Assembly (NCBI RefSeq): GCF_005747095.1
Contig: NZ_SWLG01000025.1
Location: 1 to 51,039 of the forward strand
Source of the DNA: Exobacillus caeni
GTDB lineage: Bacteria > Bacillota > Bacilli > Bacillales > Guptibacillaceae
Length of the DNA stretch: 51,039 nucleotides
Reading direction: 5' to 3'
The notes beneath the pieces are model-generated. The model was given only the letters and a program-made list of their open reading frames with translations. It had not been told where the DNA came from and made no database searches. Below are positions 17,378 to 25,977 of this stretch, one piece after another. Each line of letters opens with the position of its first letter. The stretch's first letter is position 1. A program made the translations under genes and the position numbers.

Positions 17378-17495
17378 TACTCTGACCTTGTATGTAGTGA
17401 ACCCTCACACATCAATAATCATAAGTGCTGTAAAACCGCTTGTTATAGAAAGTGCAGGCATGCGGCATAGTTTTAATACGACGGGGGCAAAAGTA

Positions 17496-18278
17496 ATGAA
17501 TGATCGCAAGGTTGTAACAATAGAAGATCGAATTCCCAAATTAAAAGAACAGAGAAAACAGCGAACGAATAGAAGGTTGATTTTCTATTTATCCATTTTT
17601 TTTGTGTTGATACTTTTGGTCATCTATTTTCAATCTTCACTCAGCAATGTCAAAACGATTACCGTTGAAGGAAATAATTTTGTCTCTGACAAACAGATCA
17701 TAAAGTGGAGTTCGATATCATCAGAAGATAGTTATTGGAATGTAAATGAAAGCCAGGCGGCTGATAGAATAGAAGAATCAAAGAAAATAGCGTCAGCAGC
17801 TGTAAATAAAAAATGGCCCAATAGGGTAGCGATAAAAGTGGAAGAGTTTGATCGGGTTGCTTATTTAAAAAAAGGGACCAAATTTTTCCCTATCATCCAG
17901 AACGGAGATATTTTAGATGCACTTTCCTCATCGGAGGTGCCTGTAAACGCCCCGCTCCTTGTAGATTGGGACGAAAGCGTCCAGTTACAGGAAATGGCCG
18001 CGGAGCTGCGAAAGGTGCCCCAGGGAATCATCAACAGAATATCCGAAATCCATTTTACACCGGATAAAGACCATCCATTGAAATTAACGTTATACATGAC
18101 TGATGGATATGAAGTCGATTCTTCGATACGGAACTTTTCAAAAAAGATAAGTGTTTATCCAGCTATCGTAGAAAAACTTGATAAAAACAAAAAAGGAGTT
18201 ATCCATTTAAACGAAAGTTCCTATTTTACTGAATACGGAACAAGGGGAGAGGAACAGAAAGAAGATGAAGAAGGATAG
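17496..18278 (+). CDS. divIB: Cell division protein DivIB (FtsQ)
   Basis: Bitopic divisome protein that partners FtsL and DivIC and stabilises the septal complex, also needed for sporulation septation. Basic cytoplasmic tail (1-27), one membrane segment (about 28-45), then a POTRA domain starting at about residue 50 (VKTITVEGN) and the beta domain. ATG 17496 is chosen because GGGGGC lies upstream and the 260-aa product matches B. subtilis DivIB (263); an upstream in-frame TTG 17388 would add 36 unrelated residues. The end overlaps ylxW by 14 bases. Confidence 0.93.
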   Translation: MNDRKVVTIEDRIPKLKEQRKQRTNRRLIFYLSIFFVLILLVIYFQSSLSNVKTITVEGNNFVSDKQIIKWSSISSEDSYWNVNESQAADRIEESKKIASAAVNKKWPNRVAIKVEEFDRVAYLKKGTKFFPIIQNGDILDALSSSEVPVNAPLLVDWDESVQLQEMAAELRKVPQGIINRISEIHFTPDKDHPLKLTLYMTDGYEVDSSIRNFSKKISVYPAIVEKLDKNKKGVIHLNESSYFTEYGTRGEEQKEDEEG

Positions 18279-18960
18279 GCACGTCATCCTTTCTTTCATT
18301 TTGCTTATCACAGGTTTCATGATCGCCTTTTCTTATCAATTCACACTCGAATCGATGCCGGAACAAAAATCAGAGACAAAATGGGAGAAGGAAAATTTAC
18401 TTAGAGACAAATTGATCAATGAGCAAAAAGAAAACAGAAAGCTGCAAAAGCAATTGCAAAAAGTACAAGAAAAAGTAAGTACGGTTGAAAAAGAGCTTTC
18501 TAAAGATGAGCAAATCACATATAACCTTGTGGAAGATCTGGACAGGCTGCGGATGGTTGTCGGCGATGTTCCTGTAGAAGGGCCGGGAGTAAAGGTAACG
18601 CTTTCTGATGCTTCTTATGTCCCGGAAGACGATAATCCAAATAATTACATTGTCCACGAGCAGGATATCCGGAGAGTTATGTTTGAATTGCTCATTACCG
18701 GAGCGGAAGCTATTTCAATCAATGGACAAAGAGTTTTCCATGATTCATATATTTTGTGCATCGGGCCGGTGGTTGAGGTGGATGGGAACCAGCATTTTGC
18801 GCCTTTTGAAATATCTGCGATCGGTGATCCGGAGATGCTGGATTCTGCATTGAACCTTGCCGGGAATACGAAAGACCAGCTTATAACTGCCGGAATAGAT
18901 GTGAAAATCGAAAAACAGGATAAAATTGTTATGAAGCCTTATTTGAGCCGGGAAGGGTGA
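18265..18960 (+). CDS. ylxW: DUF881 protein YlxW
   Basis: Membrane-anchored DUF881 protein, 231 aa as in B. subtilis YlxW. One N-terminal membrane segment (about 8-25) is followed by a strongly charged coiled coil (about 40-90) and a DUF881 domain with GPGVKVTLSDAS, EAISINGQR and AFEISAIGDP-like blocks. Its function is not established. It starts inside divIB and is followed six bases later by its paralogue ylxX, so the two were probably made by duplication. Membrane topology puts the DUF881 domain outside the cell. Confidence 0.88.
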   Translation: MKKDRHVILSFILLITGFMIAFSYQFTLESMPEQKSETKWEKENLLRDKLINEQKENRKLQKQLQKVQEKVSTVEKELSKDEQITYNLVEDLDRLRMVVGDVPVEGPGVKVTLSDASYVPEDDNPNNYIVHEQDIRRVMFELLITGAEAISINGQRVFHDSYILCIGPVVEVDGNQHFAPFEISAIGDPEMLDSALNLAGNTKDQLITAGIDVKIEKQDKIVMKPYLSREG

Positions 18961-18966
18961 TGAAAA

Positions 18967-19680
18967 GTGATTACAAGAAGAAAACTTGTTTTTACAATGG
19001 TCGCTTTCCTTGTCGGTTTTATGATAGCGATACAGTTTCAAACAACCAGGAAACCAGCTGCACGGGACACGAGGGATATTTGGGAGCTCAGAGAAGATAT
19101 CGAGAAAGAGAAAATAACCCAGCAGGAATTGCTTTATGAGATTCAAAGCTACGAATCCCTGTTGAACGAATATGTCAGCAAACAGGACAAAGAGCGGATG
19201 AAAACAATGCAGCTCGAGCTTAAATCTTTAAAGAAAGAAGCAGGATTAACCAAAGTGAGCGGTCAAGGAATCGTGATGACAATCGAACCATTATTTAGTG
19301 AAGCTCTGCTTGGAGAACCGATAGGATACGTTACTGATGATTTACTCATGAGACTTTTGAATGAGATCAATCTTTACGATGCAGAGGCGATAAGCATAGC
19401 AGACCAGCGTATCGTAACCAACACTGCTGTCAGAGAAGTAAACGGCAAGACGTATATTAATAACCGGCCGTTGCCTCCCCTTCCGGTCGAAATTAATATT
19501 ATATCTGATGATCCTGAAAAAATGCATGCAAAGATGGCTGCTTCACAGGCGATGGATGATTTCGCTAAAGAAAACCTTGGCCTTACATTGGATCCGGAAA
19601 TAAAAGATAAACTTACTTTACCAGCTTACGAGCAGCATATTCCGGTAAAGTTTATGAAGAAAGCGGGAGAGGATTCATAG
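18967..19680 (+). CDS. ylxX: DUF881 protein YlxX
   Basis: Second DUF881 protein, 237 aa as in B. subtilis YlxX. One membrane segment (about 7-23), a coiled coil (about 35-90), then the DUF881 domain with GQGIVMTIEPL, EAISIADQR and VEINIISDDPE. It shares the plan of YlxW but differs in most residues. Function unknown; the two proteins plausibly form a hetero-oligomer, which is inference from synteny only. GTG start with GGGTGAT upstream; sbp follows after one base. Confidence 0.88.
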   Translation: MITRRKLVFTMVAFLVGFMIAIQFQTTRKPAARDTRDIWELREDIEKEKITQQELLYEIQSYESLLNEYVSKQDKERMKTMQLELKSLKKEAGLTKVSGQGIVMTIEPLFSEALLGEPIGYVTDDLLMRLLNEINLYDAEAISIADQRIVTNTAVREVNGKTYINNRPLPPLPVEINIISDDPEKMHAKMAASQAMDDFAKENLGLTLDPEIKDKLTLPAYEQHIPVKFMKKAGEDS

Positions 19681-19681
19681 T

Positions 19682-20044
19682 ATGTGGTTACCTTTAGTCG
19701 GATTGCTTATTGGAATTCTTTTGGGGCTTTTAACCGAATTACGGGTTCCGGAAGAGTATACGAATTATCTCTCGATCGCGGTTCTTGCTGCACTTGATAC
19801 ATTGTTTGGGGGACTCCGCGCCCATTTGCAGGATACTTTCGAACAGGCTGTATTTGTTTCAGGTTTTTTCTTTAACATTCTTCTTGCGGCAGGGTTGGCT
19901 TTTCTAGGCGTACATCTTGGTGTAGACTTGTATTTAGCAGCTATTTTTGCGTTTGGAGTTAGACTTTTTAACAACATTGCGGTAATCAGAAGATTAATGC
20001 TGCAAAAATGGATGACAAAAAAGAAAAGTAAAGAAAATCTTTGA
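19682..20044 (+). CDS. sbp: Small basic protein Sbp (DUF1290)
   Basis: A 120-residue membrane protein of the DUF1290 family, matching B. subtilis Sbp (121 aa), always found next to ftsA in Bacillus. Three or four hydrophobic segments are visible (about 1-18, 27-45, 60-82 and 85-100), and the C-terminal tail is basic (QKWMTKKKSKEN). No enzymatic motif is present and its role is unknown. GGGAGAGGA in the end of ylxX serves as ribosome site; the genes are one base apart. Confidence 0.88.
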   Translation: MWLPLVGLLIGILLGLLTELRVPEEYTNYLSIAVLAALDTLFGGLRAHLQDTFEQAVFVSGFFFNILLAAGLAFLGVHLGVDLYLAAIFAFGVRLFNNIAVIRRLMLQKWMTKKKSKENL

Positions 20045-20332
20045 AAAAAAGAGGGAAATGCTTTTGAATGTGGAATAGAGTCCTTATGTCGAAAAATCAG
20101 ACTTTTTAAAAATTTGCACCTTCCATAGGAATCGGATGAGGGTTAAAACCTATTTGCAATCTTTATTAAGGGACTTAATATAAAAAACTTTTGGACAACG
20201 CAATTTTTTGCTTTCTTTTTTACTTTTCAAATAGTTTAATAGAGTGTAGGAAGTAAATGTAAAACGTTGTCTGCATTTAGGAAGTATTTTCGAAATAAAC
20301 AAAAATGAATGAATTGAAGGAGGTGCCAGGGA
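20045..20332 (+). other. sbp-ftsA regulatory region
   Basis: A 288-bp AT-rich gap. A perfect Spo0A box lies at 20087-20093. TTGCAA (20154-20159) and TATAAA (20179-20184), 19 bp apart, could be a weak SigA promoter. B. subtilis ftsA has three promoters here, one using SigH; I found no good SigH match. Confidence 0.5.
20085..20096 (+). promoter_or_regulatory. Spo0A box upstream of ftsA
   Basis: TATGTCGAAAAA contains the core TGTCGAA (20087-20093) with the usual A tract. It lies about 240 bp before ftsA and 43 bp after sbp. Confidence 0.5.
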
Positions 20333-21622
20333 ATGAACAGCAATGAAATTTACGTAAGTCTAGACATCGGTACATCCAATGTAAAAGTAATCATTGGCGA
20401 AATGGCGAATGGTTCTTTGAATATTCTGGGTGTCGGCAGTGCGCCGTCCGAGGGAATAAAAAAGGGATCAATTGTTGATATAGATGAAACTGTTCGTTCG
20501 ATTAAAAAGGCAGTAGAGAACGCGGAAAGAATGGTAGGTATAACGATACGGTCAGTAATTGTGGGGGTTAACGGCAACCATGTACAGCTTCAGCCCTGTC
20601 ATGGGGTAGTAGCTGTTTCCAACGAAGATCGTGAAATTGGCGACCTTGATGTGGCTCGGGTAATTGATGCTGCTCAGGTATTGTCGATTCCACCGGAGAG
20701 AGAAATCATCGATGTAATACCAGGGCAATTTATCGTCGATGGATTGGACGGAATCACTGATCCGCGCGGAATGATCGGTGTGAGGCTTGAAATGGAAGGA
20801 ACAATCATTACAGGGTCTAAAACAATCTTACATAATCTATTGCGCTGTGTTGAAAAAGCAGGACTGGAGATAGCGGATATTTGCTTACAGCCTCTTGCAA
20901 GCGGCTCAATTGCTCTTTCTAAGGATGAAAAAAATCTCGGTGTTGCCCTTGTAGATATTGGCGCAGGTTCAATGACGATCTCTATATTTGAAGAGGGAGC
21001 GCTTCAGGCTACATCTGTTCTTCCTATCGGGGGAGACCATTTAACCAAGGATATCTCTATCGGCTTTCGAACCACAACTGAAGAAGCTGAGCAAGTTAAG
21101 ATCAAACATGGACATGCGTTCATCGATCTTGCGTCTGAAGAAGAAACATTTTCAGTGTCTACAATCGGCAGCTCTTCAGATCAGGAATTCAATCAGTTCG
21201 AATTAGCTCATATTATAGAACCAAGACTGGAAGAAATGTTAGAATTGATGACAGAAGAACTTCAGCGGCTTGGAGTGAGGGATCTTCCGGGCGGCTTTGT
21301 CCTTACTGGCGGAGTCGCGGGCATGGACGGTGTCCTTGAGCTTGCCAGAGACGTTCTAAGCCAGAGTGTTAGGGTTGCTATACCTGATTACATCGGTGTT
21401 AGGGAACCTCAGTATACCACGGGTGTTGGGCTGATTCAGTTTACTTACAAAAATGTGAAGGTCCAGGGGAAAGAAGTGGCTGCAGCTGTTTATGAGGATG
21501 AATTTGAGGAATCCAGGCCTAAACGCAAGCAAAAAACAGCAGCTGAACAGGATGATAGAAGAGAAAAATCTACTGGCATGAAACAAAAAGTTAAAAGCTT
21601 TTTTAATCTCTTCGTAGAGTAA
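20333..21622 (+). CDS. ftsA: Cell division protein FtsA
   Basis: Actin-like ATPase that tethers FtsZ filaments to the membrane and recruits divisome proteins. Actin-fold motifs: phosphate-1 loop DIGTSNVKVIIGE (about 7-19), phosphate-2 block ALVDIGAGSMTI (about 204-215) and adenosine block LTGGVAGMDGV (about 325-335). The last 13 residues (KQKVKSFFNLFVE) form the amphipathic membrane-targeting helix. ATG start after AAGGAGGTG. At 429 aa it is slightly shorter than B. subtilis FtsA (440). ftsZ follows 36 bp later. Confidence 0.97.
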   Translation: MNSNEIYVSLDIGTSNVKVIIGEMANGSLNILGVGSAPSEGIKKGSIVDIDETVRSIKKAVENAERMVGITIRSVIVGVNGNHVQLQPCHGVVAVSNEDREIGDLDVARVIDAAQVLSIPPEREIIDVIPGQFIVDGLDGITDPRGMIGVRLEMEGTIITGSKTILHNLLRCVEKAGLEIADICLQPLASGSIALSKDEKNLGVALVDIGAGSMTISIFEEGALQATSVLPIGGDHLTKDISIGFRTTTEEAEQVKIKHGHAFIDLASEEETFSVSTIGSSSDQEFNQFELAHIIEPRLEEMLELMTEELQRLGVRDLPGGFVLTGGVAGMDGVLELARDVLSQSVRVAIPDYIGVREPQYTTGVGLIQFTYKNVKVQGKEVAAAVYEDEFEESRPKRKQKTAAEQDDRREKSTGMKQKVKSFFNLFVE

Positions 21623-21658
21623 AAACCGAGGGAATTATTAGATTAGGAGGACCAAAAG

Positions 21659-22807
21659 ATGTTAGAGTTTGATATGAATATGGAGCAATTGGCACAAATA
21701 AAAGTCATTGGTGTCGGCGGTGGCGGCAGCAATGCTGTAAACAGGATGATTGAACAGGGCGTTCAGGGCGTAGAGTTTATCGCAGTTAACACCGATGCCC
21801 AGGCGCTTAACCTTGCAAAAGCGGAAACAAAAATGCAGATCGGCGGAAAGTTAACCAGAGGACTTGGTGCAGGGGCGAATCCTGAAATCGGTAAAAAAGC
21901 AGCGGAAGAGAGTAAAGAGCAAATTGAGGAGGCACTCGAGGGTGCCGATATGGTGTTTGTCACTGCCGGAATGGGCGGCGGAACAGGAACTGGTGCCGCA
22001 CCTGTCATCGCAGAAATCGCTAAAGAACTTGGCGCCCTAACTGTTGGCGTTGTAACGAAGCCATTTACTTTTGAAGGAAGAAAACGTTCGACACAAGCAA
22101 TCGGCGGTATCGCAACGTTGAAAGAAAAAGTGGACACGCTTATCGTTATCCCGAATGACAGATTGCTAGAAATGGTTGATAAGAATACACCGATGCTAGA
22201 AGCTTTCAGGGAAGCGGACAATGTATTGCGCCAGGGTGTCCAGGGGATCTCCGATTTAATTGCAGTTCCTGGTCTAATCAACCTTGACTTTGCGGATGTT
22301 AAAACAATTATGACGGAAAAAGGGTCTGCATTAATGGGAATCGGAATTGCAACTGGGGAAAATCGTGCTTCTGAAGCGGCTAAGAAGGCCATTTCAAGCC
22401 CGCTGTTAGAAACGTCGATCGACGGTGCAAGAGGGGTTCTTATGAATATCACAGGTGGATCTAACCTTAGCCTCTATGAAGTAAACGAAGCTGCAGATAT
22501 CGTTTCCTCTGCTTCCGACGAGAACGTAAACATGATTTTTGGTTCCGTGATCAATGAGGAATTGAAAGATGAAATTTTAGTAACGGTAATTGCTACAGGA
22601 TTTGACGAAAACGAGAATAAAAAGAAAGCTGCACCGCGTCCTTCGATGCAAAGCAAGCAGCAATCACAGCAAGCGCCTTCCCAGCAACAACGTGAAGAAG
22701 CTCCTGCTGAACCTTCTTCAAAGTTCGGTTCCGGTGTGCAGGAGTCAAATGAAACACTTGATATTCCAACATTCTTAAGAAACCGCAACAGAAAACGTCG
22801 TCGTTAA
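21659..22807 (+). CDS. ftsZ: Cell division GTPase FtsZ
   Basis: Tubulin homologue that forms the Z ring. The tubulin signature GGGTGTG is at residues 106-112, the N-terminal [11 protein letters not shown] at 20-30, and the T7-loop [11 protein letters not shown] near 208-218. A Gln-rich linker (about 320-360) leads to the conserved C-terminal peptide DIPTFLRNR that binds FtsA and SepF, then a basic tail (KRRR). ATG start after AGGAGG; 382 aa as in B. subtilis. A strong terminator follows; the protease gene bpr that follows ftsZ in B. subtilis is absent. Confidence 0.98.
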   Translation: MLEFDMNMEQLAQIKVIGVGGGGSNAVNRMIEQGVQGVEFIAVNTDAQALNLAKAETKMQIGGKLTRGLGAGANPEIGKKAAEESKEQIEEALEGADMVFVTAGMGGGTGTGAAPVIAEIAKELGALTVGVVTKPFTFEGRKRSTQAIGGIATLKEKVDTLIVIPNDRLLEMVDKNTPMLEAFREADNVLRQGVQGISDLIAVPGLINLDFADVKTIMTEKGSALMGIGIATGENRASEAAKKAISSPLLETSIDGARGVLMNITGGSNLSLYEVNEAADIVSSASDENVNMIFGSVINEELKDEILVTVIATGFDENENKKKAAPRPSMQSKQQSQQAPSQQQREEAPAEPSSKFGSGVQESNETLDIPTFLRNRNRKRRR

Positions 22808-22812
22808 AAGAT

Positions 22813-22852
22813 AAAGCCAGTCTGCCACAAAAGGGCAGGCTGGTTTTTTTGT
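22813..22852 (+). terminator. Terminator after ftsZ
   Basis: CCAGTCTGCC pairs with GGCAGGCTGG (one G-U pair) around ACAAAAG, followed by seven T. Confidence 0.9.
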
Positions 22853-23124
22853 ATTGTTTTAACTTATACCTTGTTCAAGAACACTGACATAGAAGAAAGA
22901 GGTAAATACCCAATAAAATATATTGTATGTTTCCTTTATCTCTAGTCGATTTCAGGAAAACTTTTAACCCTCATATTAATTTCACTTACCGTAGAGAAAA
23001 ACCATGACAAAATTAGTGGTAATCAATCAAAATAACAGCTATCGAAACGGCATAAACTGACACCTTTTAAATAGAATCTAATATATACTAATTTACACAA
23101 ATCTCTCTTGAAAGGAGAAAACAA
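22853..23124 (+). promoter_or_regulatory. spoIIG promoter region (Spo0A/SigA type)
   Basis: With the terminator before it, this completes a 317-bp gap. CTGACA at 23057-23062 and TATACT at 23084-23089 are separated by 21 bp, close to the abnormal 22-bp spacing of the B. subtilis spoIIG promoter, which needs Spo0A~P to fire with SigA. TATCGAA at 23040-23046 matches the 0A box in six of seven bases, and weaker matches lie at 22943-22949 and on the reverse strand near 23005-23012. Confidence 0.6.
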
Positions 23125-24045
23125 GTGACAGTTTACCTGGATGTCATTTGGTTTCTTAATTTCTGTTTTGATTTCCTTTTACTACTGCTAACCGGTTTAT
23201 TGCTTAAACGCAGAATGAAGAAACGTAGAATCATGCTGGGAGCTTTCATTGCCTCGCTTTATGTATTGTTCTTGTTCATCCCTACATTATCGATCTTAAC
23301 TTTGCCTGCATCAAAGCTCGTTTATTCATTAGCTATTGCATGGTCAGCTTTCGGTTATTATCGTTTTCGCTACTTTATTCAGAACTGGCTGATGTTTTAC
23401 CTTGTAACCTTTTTAGTTGGCGGAGGATTAATGGGAACCCATTATTTTCTACAATCTGATTTTGAAATTATCCAGGGAGTAGCTGTCACCCATTCAACCG
23501 GGTTCGGCGATCCGGTAAGCTGGGTGTTCGTTATTTTGGGGTTTCCAATTATCTGGTATTTTTCCAAACAGCGCCTGGACCACCTGGAAGCAAGAAAAAT
23601 TCACTATGATCAAATTGCCAATGTCAAAATCAACGTTGATGGAATCACTTTGGAAGCTGCTGGTTTAATAGACAGCGGCAATCAGCTTCATGATCCTATT
23701 TCACGGCTTCCTGTAATGATACTTGATGTTTCGAAATTTGCTTCGGCGCTTCCGGCTGAAATAGTAGAAATGGCTCAAGACTATACGAAGTTAGGTGAGA
23801 ATGAGGGTACACAACCATGGGAAGAAAGGATTCGCCTTATTCCATATCGGGCAGTCGGACAAGACAATCAGTTCATGCTTGCATTAAAGCCAGATCTTGT
23901 GACGATCGAACATTCAGATGAAACGATCAATGTGAAGAAAGTGCTGATTGGATTAAGTTACCGAACTTTGTCAGGAGAAGATGAATATGACTGTATTTTG
24001 CACCCGAAAATGATGGTATCTGCTTCAAATCAAACGGCATCTTAA
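23125..24045 (+). CDS. spoIIGA: Sporulation sigma-E factor-processing peptidase SpoIIGA
   Basis: Membrane aspartic protease that cleaves the pro-peptide of SigE in the mother cell after the forespore signal SpoIIR arrives. The N-terminal half has five membrane segments (about 1-150). The C-terminal half resembles retroviral-type aspartic proteases, with the active-site motif DSGN; its aspartate is residue 183, the same number as in B. subtilis. GTG start after AAAGGAG; 306 aa (309 in B. subtilis). sigE, its substrate, begins 47 bp downstream. Confidence 0.97.
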   Translation: MTVYLDVIWFLNFCFDFLLLLLTGLLLKRRMKKRRIMLGAFIASLYVLFLFIPTLSILTLPASKLVYSLAIAWSAFGYYRFRYFIQNWLMFYLVTFLVGGGLMGTHYFLQSDFEIIQGVAVTHSTGFGDPVSWVFVILGFPIIWYFSKQRLDHLEARKIHYDQIANVKINVDGITLEAAGLIDSGNQLHDPISRLPVMILDVSKFASALPAEIVEMAQDYTKLGENEGTQPWEERIRLIPYRAVGQDNQFMLALKPDLVTIEHSDETINVKKVLIGLSYRTLSGEDEYDCILHPKMMVSASNQTAS

Positions 24046-24092
24046 AAGTGGAATACTGCACATTATAGCCAAATTCATAAGGAGGAATAAAT

Positions 24093-24812
24093 GTGGGAAA
24101 GTTTAAGGTCAGACTAAGGCTAATCTGGTATAAACTCCTGATGAAACTCGGAATAAAAGCGGACGAAATCTATTACATAGGAGGAAGCGAGGCGCTGCCT
24201 CCCCCGTTGACGAAGGATGAAGAAGCACTTTTATTAGAGCGGCTTCCAAAGGGTGATAAGGCTGCTCGGTCGATGTTGATCGAAAGAAACCTGCGGCTTG
24301 TAGTTTATATTGCTAGAAAATTTGAAAATACAGGAATTAACATTGAAGATTTAATCAGCATAGGGACGATCGGATTAATCAAAGCGGTGAACACATTCAA
24401 TCCAGAGAAAAAAATTAAGCTCGCAACTTATGCATCCCGTTGTATTGAAAACGAAATTTTAATGTACCTGCGACGTAACAACAAAATTAGATCTGAAGTT
24501 TCATTCGATGAACCACTCAATGTTGACTGGGATGGGAATGAGCTATTGCTTTCAGATGTTCTTGGTACAGAAGAAGATATCATTACGAAGAGGATTGAAG
24601 CAAGAGTAGACAGAAAGCTTCTTGTTAAAGCATTAGAATCATTAAACCAGAGAGAAAAACAAATTATGGAGCTCAGGTTCGGTTTAAGCGGTGATGAAGA
24701 GAAAACCCAAAAAGATGTCGCTGATTTATTGGGTATTTCCCAATCTTATATTTCACGGCTCGAAAAGCGCATTATTAAAAGGCTTCGAAAGGAATTTAAT
24801 AAAATGGTTTAA
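24093..24812 (+). CDS. sigE: RNA polymerase sporulation sigma factor SigE (pro-form)
   Basis: Mother-cell sigma factor made as inactive pro-SigE. The first 27-29 residues form the amphipathic pro-sequence ([16 protein letters not shown]) that is removed near [11 protein letters not shown] by SpoIIGA. Region 2 ([35 protein letters not shown]) and region 4 ([21 protein letters not shown]) are nearly identical to B. subtilis SigE. Length is 239 aa, identical to B. subtilis. GTG start after AAGGAGG. No skin element or other insertion interrupts it. Confidence 0.98.
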   Translation: MGKFKVRLRLIWYKLLMKLGIKADEIYYIGGSEALPPPLTKDEEALLLERLPKGDKAARSMLIERNLRLVVYIARKFENTGINIEDLISIGTIGLIKAVNTFNPEKKIKLATYASRCIENEILMYLRRNNKIRSEVSFDEPLNVDWDGNELLLSDVLGTEEDIITKRIEARVDRKLLVKALESLNQREKQIMELRFGLSGDEEKTQKDVADLLGISQSYISRLEKRIIKRLRKEFNKMV

Positions 24813-24845
24813 CGAGATACTTGATATTTCCCTAAAATGTTTTAT

Positions 24846-24874
24846 GCATAAATTTCCCTTCCGAGGAGATACTT
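24846..24874 (+). promoter_or_regulatory. Likely SigF/SigG promoter for sigG
   Basis: GCATA at 24846-24850 and GGAGATACTT at 24865-24874, 14 bp between them, fit the forespore pattern (GYWTA, then GGnnAnAnT). It lies 36 bp before the sigG start. In B. subtilis sigG is switched on by SigF and then by itself. Confidence 0.45.
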
Positions 24875-24909
24875 TACTTTGACAGCATCTCCGGCAAGGA
24901 GGGAAAGAA

Positions 24910-25689
24910 TTGACACGAAATAAAGTTGAAATTTGTGGAGTCGATACCTCAAAACTCCCGGTACTAACCAACCAGGAAATGAGAATTTTGTTTCGAAAAA
25001 TGCAGAGTGGAGATATAACTGCACGTGAGGAATTAGTCAATGGAAACTTACGCTTAGTTTTAAGTGTCATTCAACGCTTTAACAACCGTGGAGAGTATGT
25101 CGATGACTTATTTCAGGTTGGCTGTATCGGTTTGATGAAATCGATCGACAACTTTGATCTTGGTCAAAATGTTAAATTTTCTACTTACGCTGTACCAATG
25201 ATCATCGGAGAAATCAGGCGCTATCTTCGTGACAACAATCCGATTCGCGTATCAAGATCACTCAGGGATATCGCTTATAAGGCCTTGCAGGTCCGTGATA
25301 ATCTTATGAGTAAAAATTCTAAGGAACCTACTGCTGTTGAAATCGCAAAAGAATTGGATGTTACCAAGGAAGAAGTAGTGTTTGCGCTTGATGCCATCCA
25401 GGATCCCGTTTCGCTTTTTGAACCAATATACAATGATGGAGGGGACCCCATTTATGTAATGGATCAAATCAGTGATGATAAGCAAAAGGATTTTCAGTGG
25501 CTGGAAGACATTGCGTTAAAGGAAGCAATGACAAGACTTAACAACAGGGAAAACATGATATTACAAATGCGGTTTTTTCAAGGAAAAACACAAATGGAGG
25601 TTGCCGAAGAAATCGGAATTTCCCAGGCTCAAGTGTCAAGACTTGAAAAGGCTGCAATCCAACAAATGAATAAACATATACAAAGTTGA
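24910..25689 (+). CDS. sigG: RNA polymerase sporulation sigma factor SigG
   Basis: Late forespore sigma factor that drives genes for spore protection and germination. The N-terminus (RNKVEICGVDTSKLPVLT) is the SigG signature recognised by the anti-sigma factors SpoIIAB and CsfB. Region 2 contains NLRLVLSVIQRFNNRG and FQVGCIGLMKSIDNFDL; region 4 contains KTQMEVAEEIGISQAQVSR. Length 259 aa (260 in B. subtilis). The start is TTG 24910 after AAGGAGGG. It follows sigE by 97 bp, with a forespore-type promoter in the gap, and ends at a strong terminator. Confidence 0.98.
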   Translation: MTRNKVEICGVDTSKLPVLTNQEMRILFRKMQSGDITAREELVNGNLRLVLSVIQRFNNRGEYVDDLFQVGCIGLMKSIDNFDLGQNVKFSTYAVPMIIGEIRRYLRDNNPIRVSRSLRDIAYKALQVRDNLMSKNSKEPTAVEIAKELDVTKEEVVFALDAIQDPVSLFEPIYNDGGDPIYVMDQISDDKQKDFQWLEDIALKEAMTRLNNRENMILQMRFFQGKTQMEVAEEIGISQAQVSRLEKAAIQQMNKHIQS

Positions 25690-25715
25690 AAAGGCCGCTG
25701 TGCGGCCTTTTCTTA
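25689..25715 (+). terminator. Terminator after sigG
   Basis: AAAAGGCCGC (25689-25698) pairs perfectly with GCGGCCTTTT (25702-25711) around TGT, followed by CTT. Confidence 0.9.
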
Positions 25716-25977
25716 TGTTTAACCAGCATAGCTCTCCCTGGCAGCTCAAGTGTATAAAGATCCCTACACGCAAGCATGACGTATCTTTATACACAAAGGG
25801 TCTAGTCGCATCGCTCTTTCAAAAACATATGGCTATCTTTATTCGGGAGATCATTTACAAGATACAAACTATAGGAAATCCGACATCTTACATAAAAAAG
25901 GCACCGATTTCCAAAATTTAAAAAAGTTCATTTTTATGTGAGGGCTCATATAATGTAAAGAAAGGCAGGCGAATAGG
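25716..25977 (+). other. sigG-ylmC intergenic region
   Basis: Contains the inverted repeat at 25750-25794. CATATAAT about 30 bp before ylmC, with TCATTTT 12 bp upstream of it, loosely resembles a SigE promoter. The open frame 25700-25921 has no ribosome site or recognisable product. Confidence 0.4.
25750..25794. repeat. Perfect 12-bp inverted repeat
   Basis: GTGTATAAAGAT (25750-25761) and ATCTTTATACAC (25783-25794) are exact reverse complements around a 21-nt loop. No T run follows on either strand, so it is not a standard terminator. Its role is unknown. Confidence 0.6.

Larger units (their letters stand above)
17137..17495 (+). other. murB-divIB intergenic region with promoter and terminators
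   Basis: A 359-bp gap. It holds an imperfect hairpin with a T tail (17224-17270), an extended -10 promoter (17281-17289), a short inverted repeat (AAGCTAT / ATAGCTT), then a perfect terminator hairpin (17348-17377). An open frame runs from TTG 17388 into divIB, but its 36 extra residues are not recognisable and lack a good ribosome site. Confidence 0.6.

Noticed and set aside
17388-17495. 36-residue N-terminal extension of DivIB, or a small leader peptide
   Set aside because: No ribosome site and no recognisable sequence; DivIB from ATG 17496 has the family length.
18265-19680. ylxW-ylxX as an unusual recent duplication
   Set aside because: Both DUF881 paralogues are present in the same order and with the same lengths in B. 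subtilis, so the duplication is old.
25700-25921. 73-residue reading frame downstream of sigG
   Set aside because: It starts inside the sigG terminator, crosses the inverted repeat, has no ribosome site and no recognisable product.
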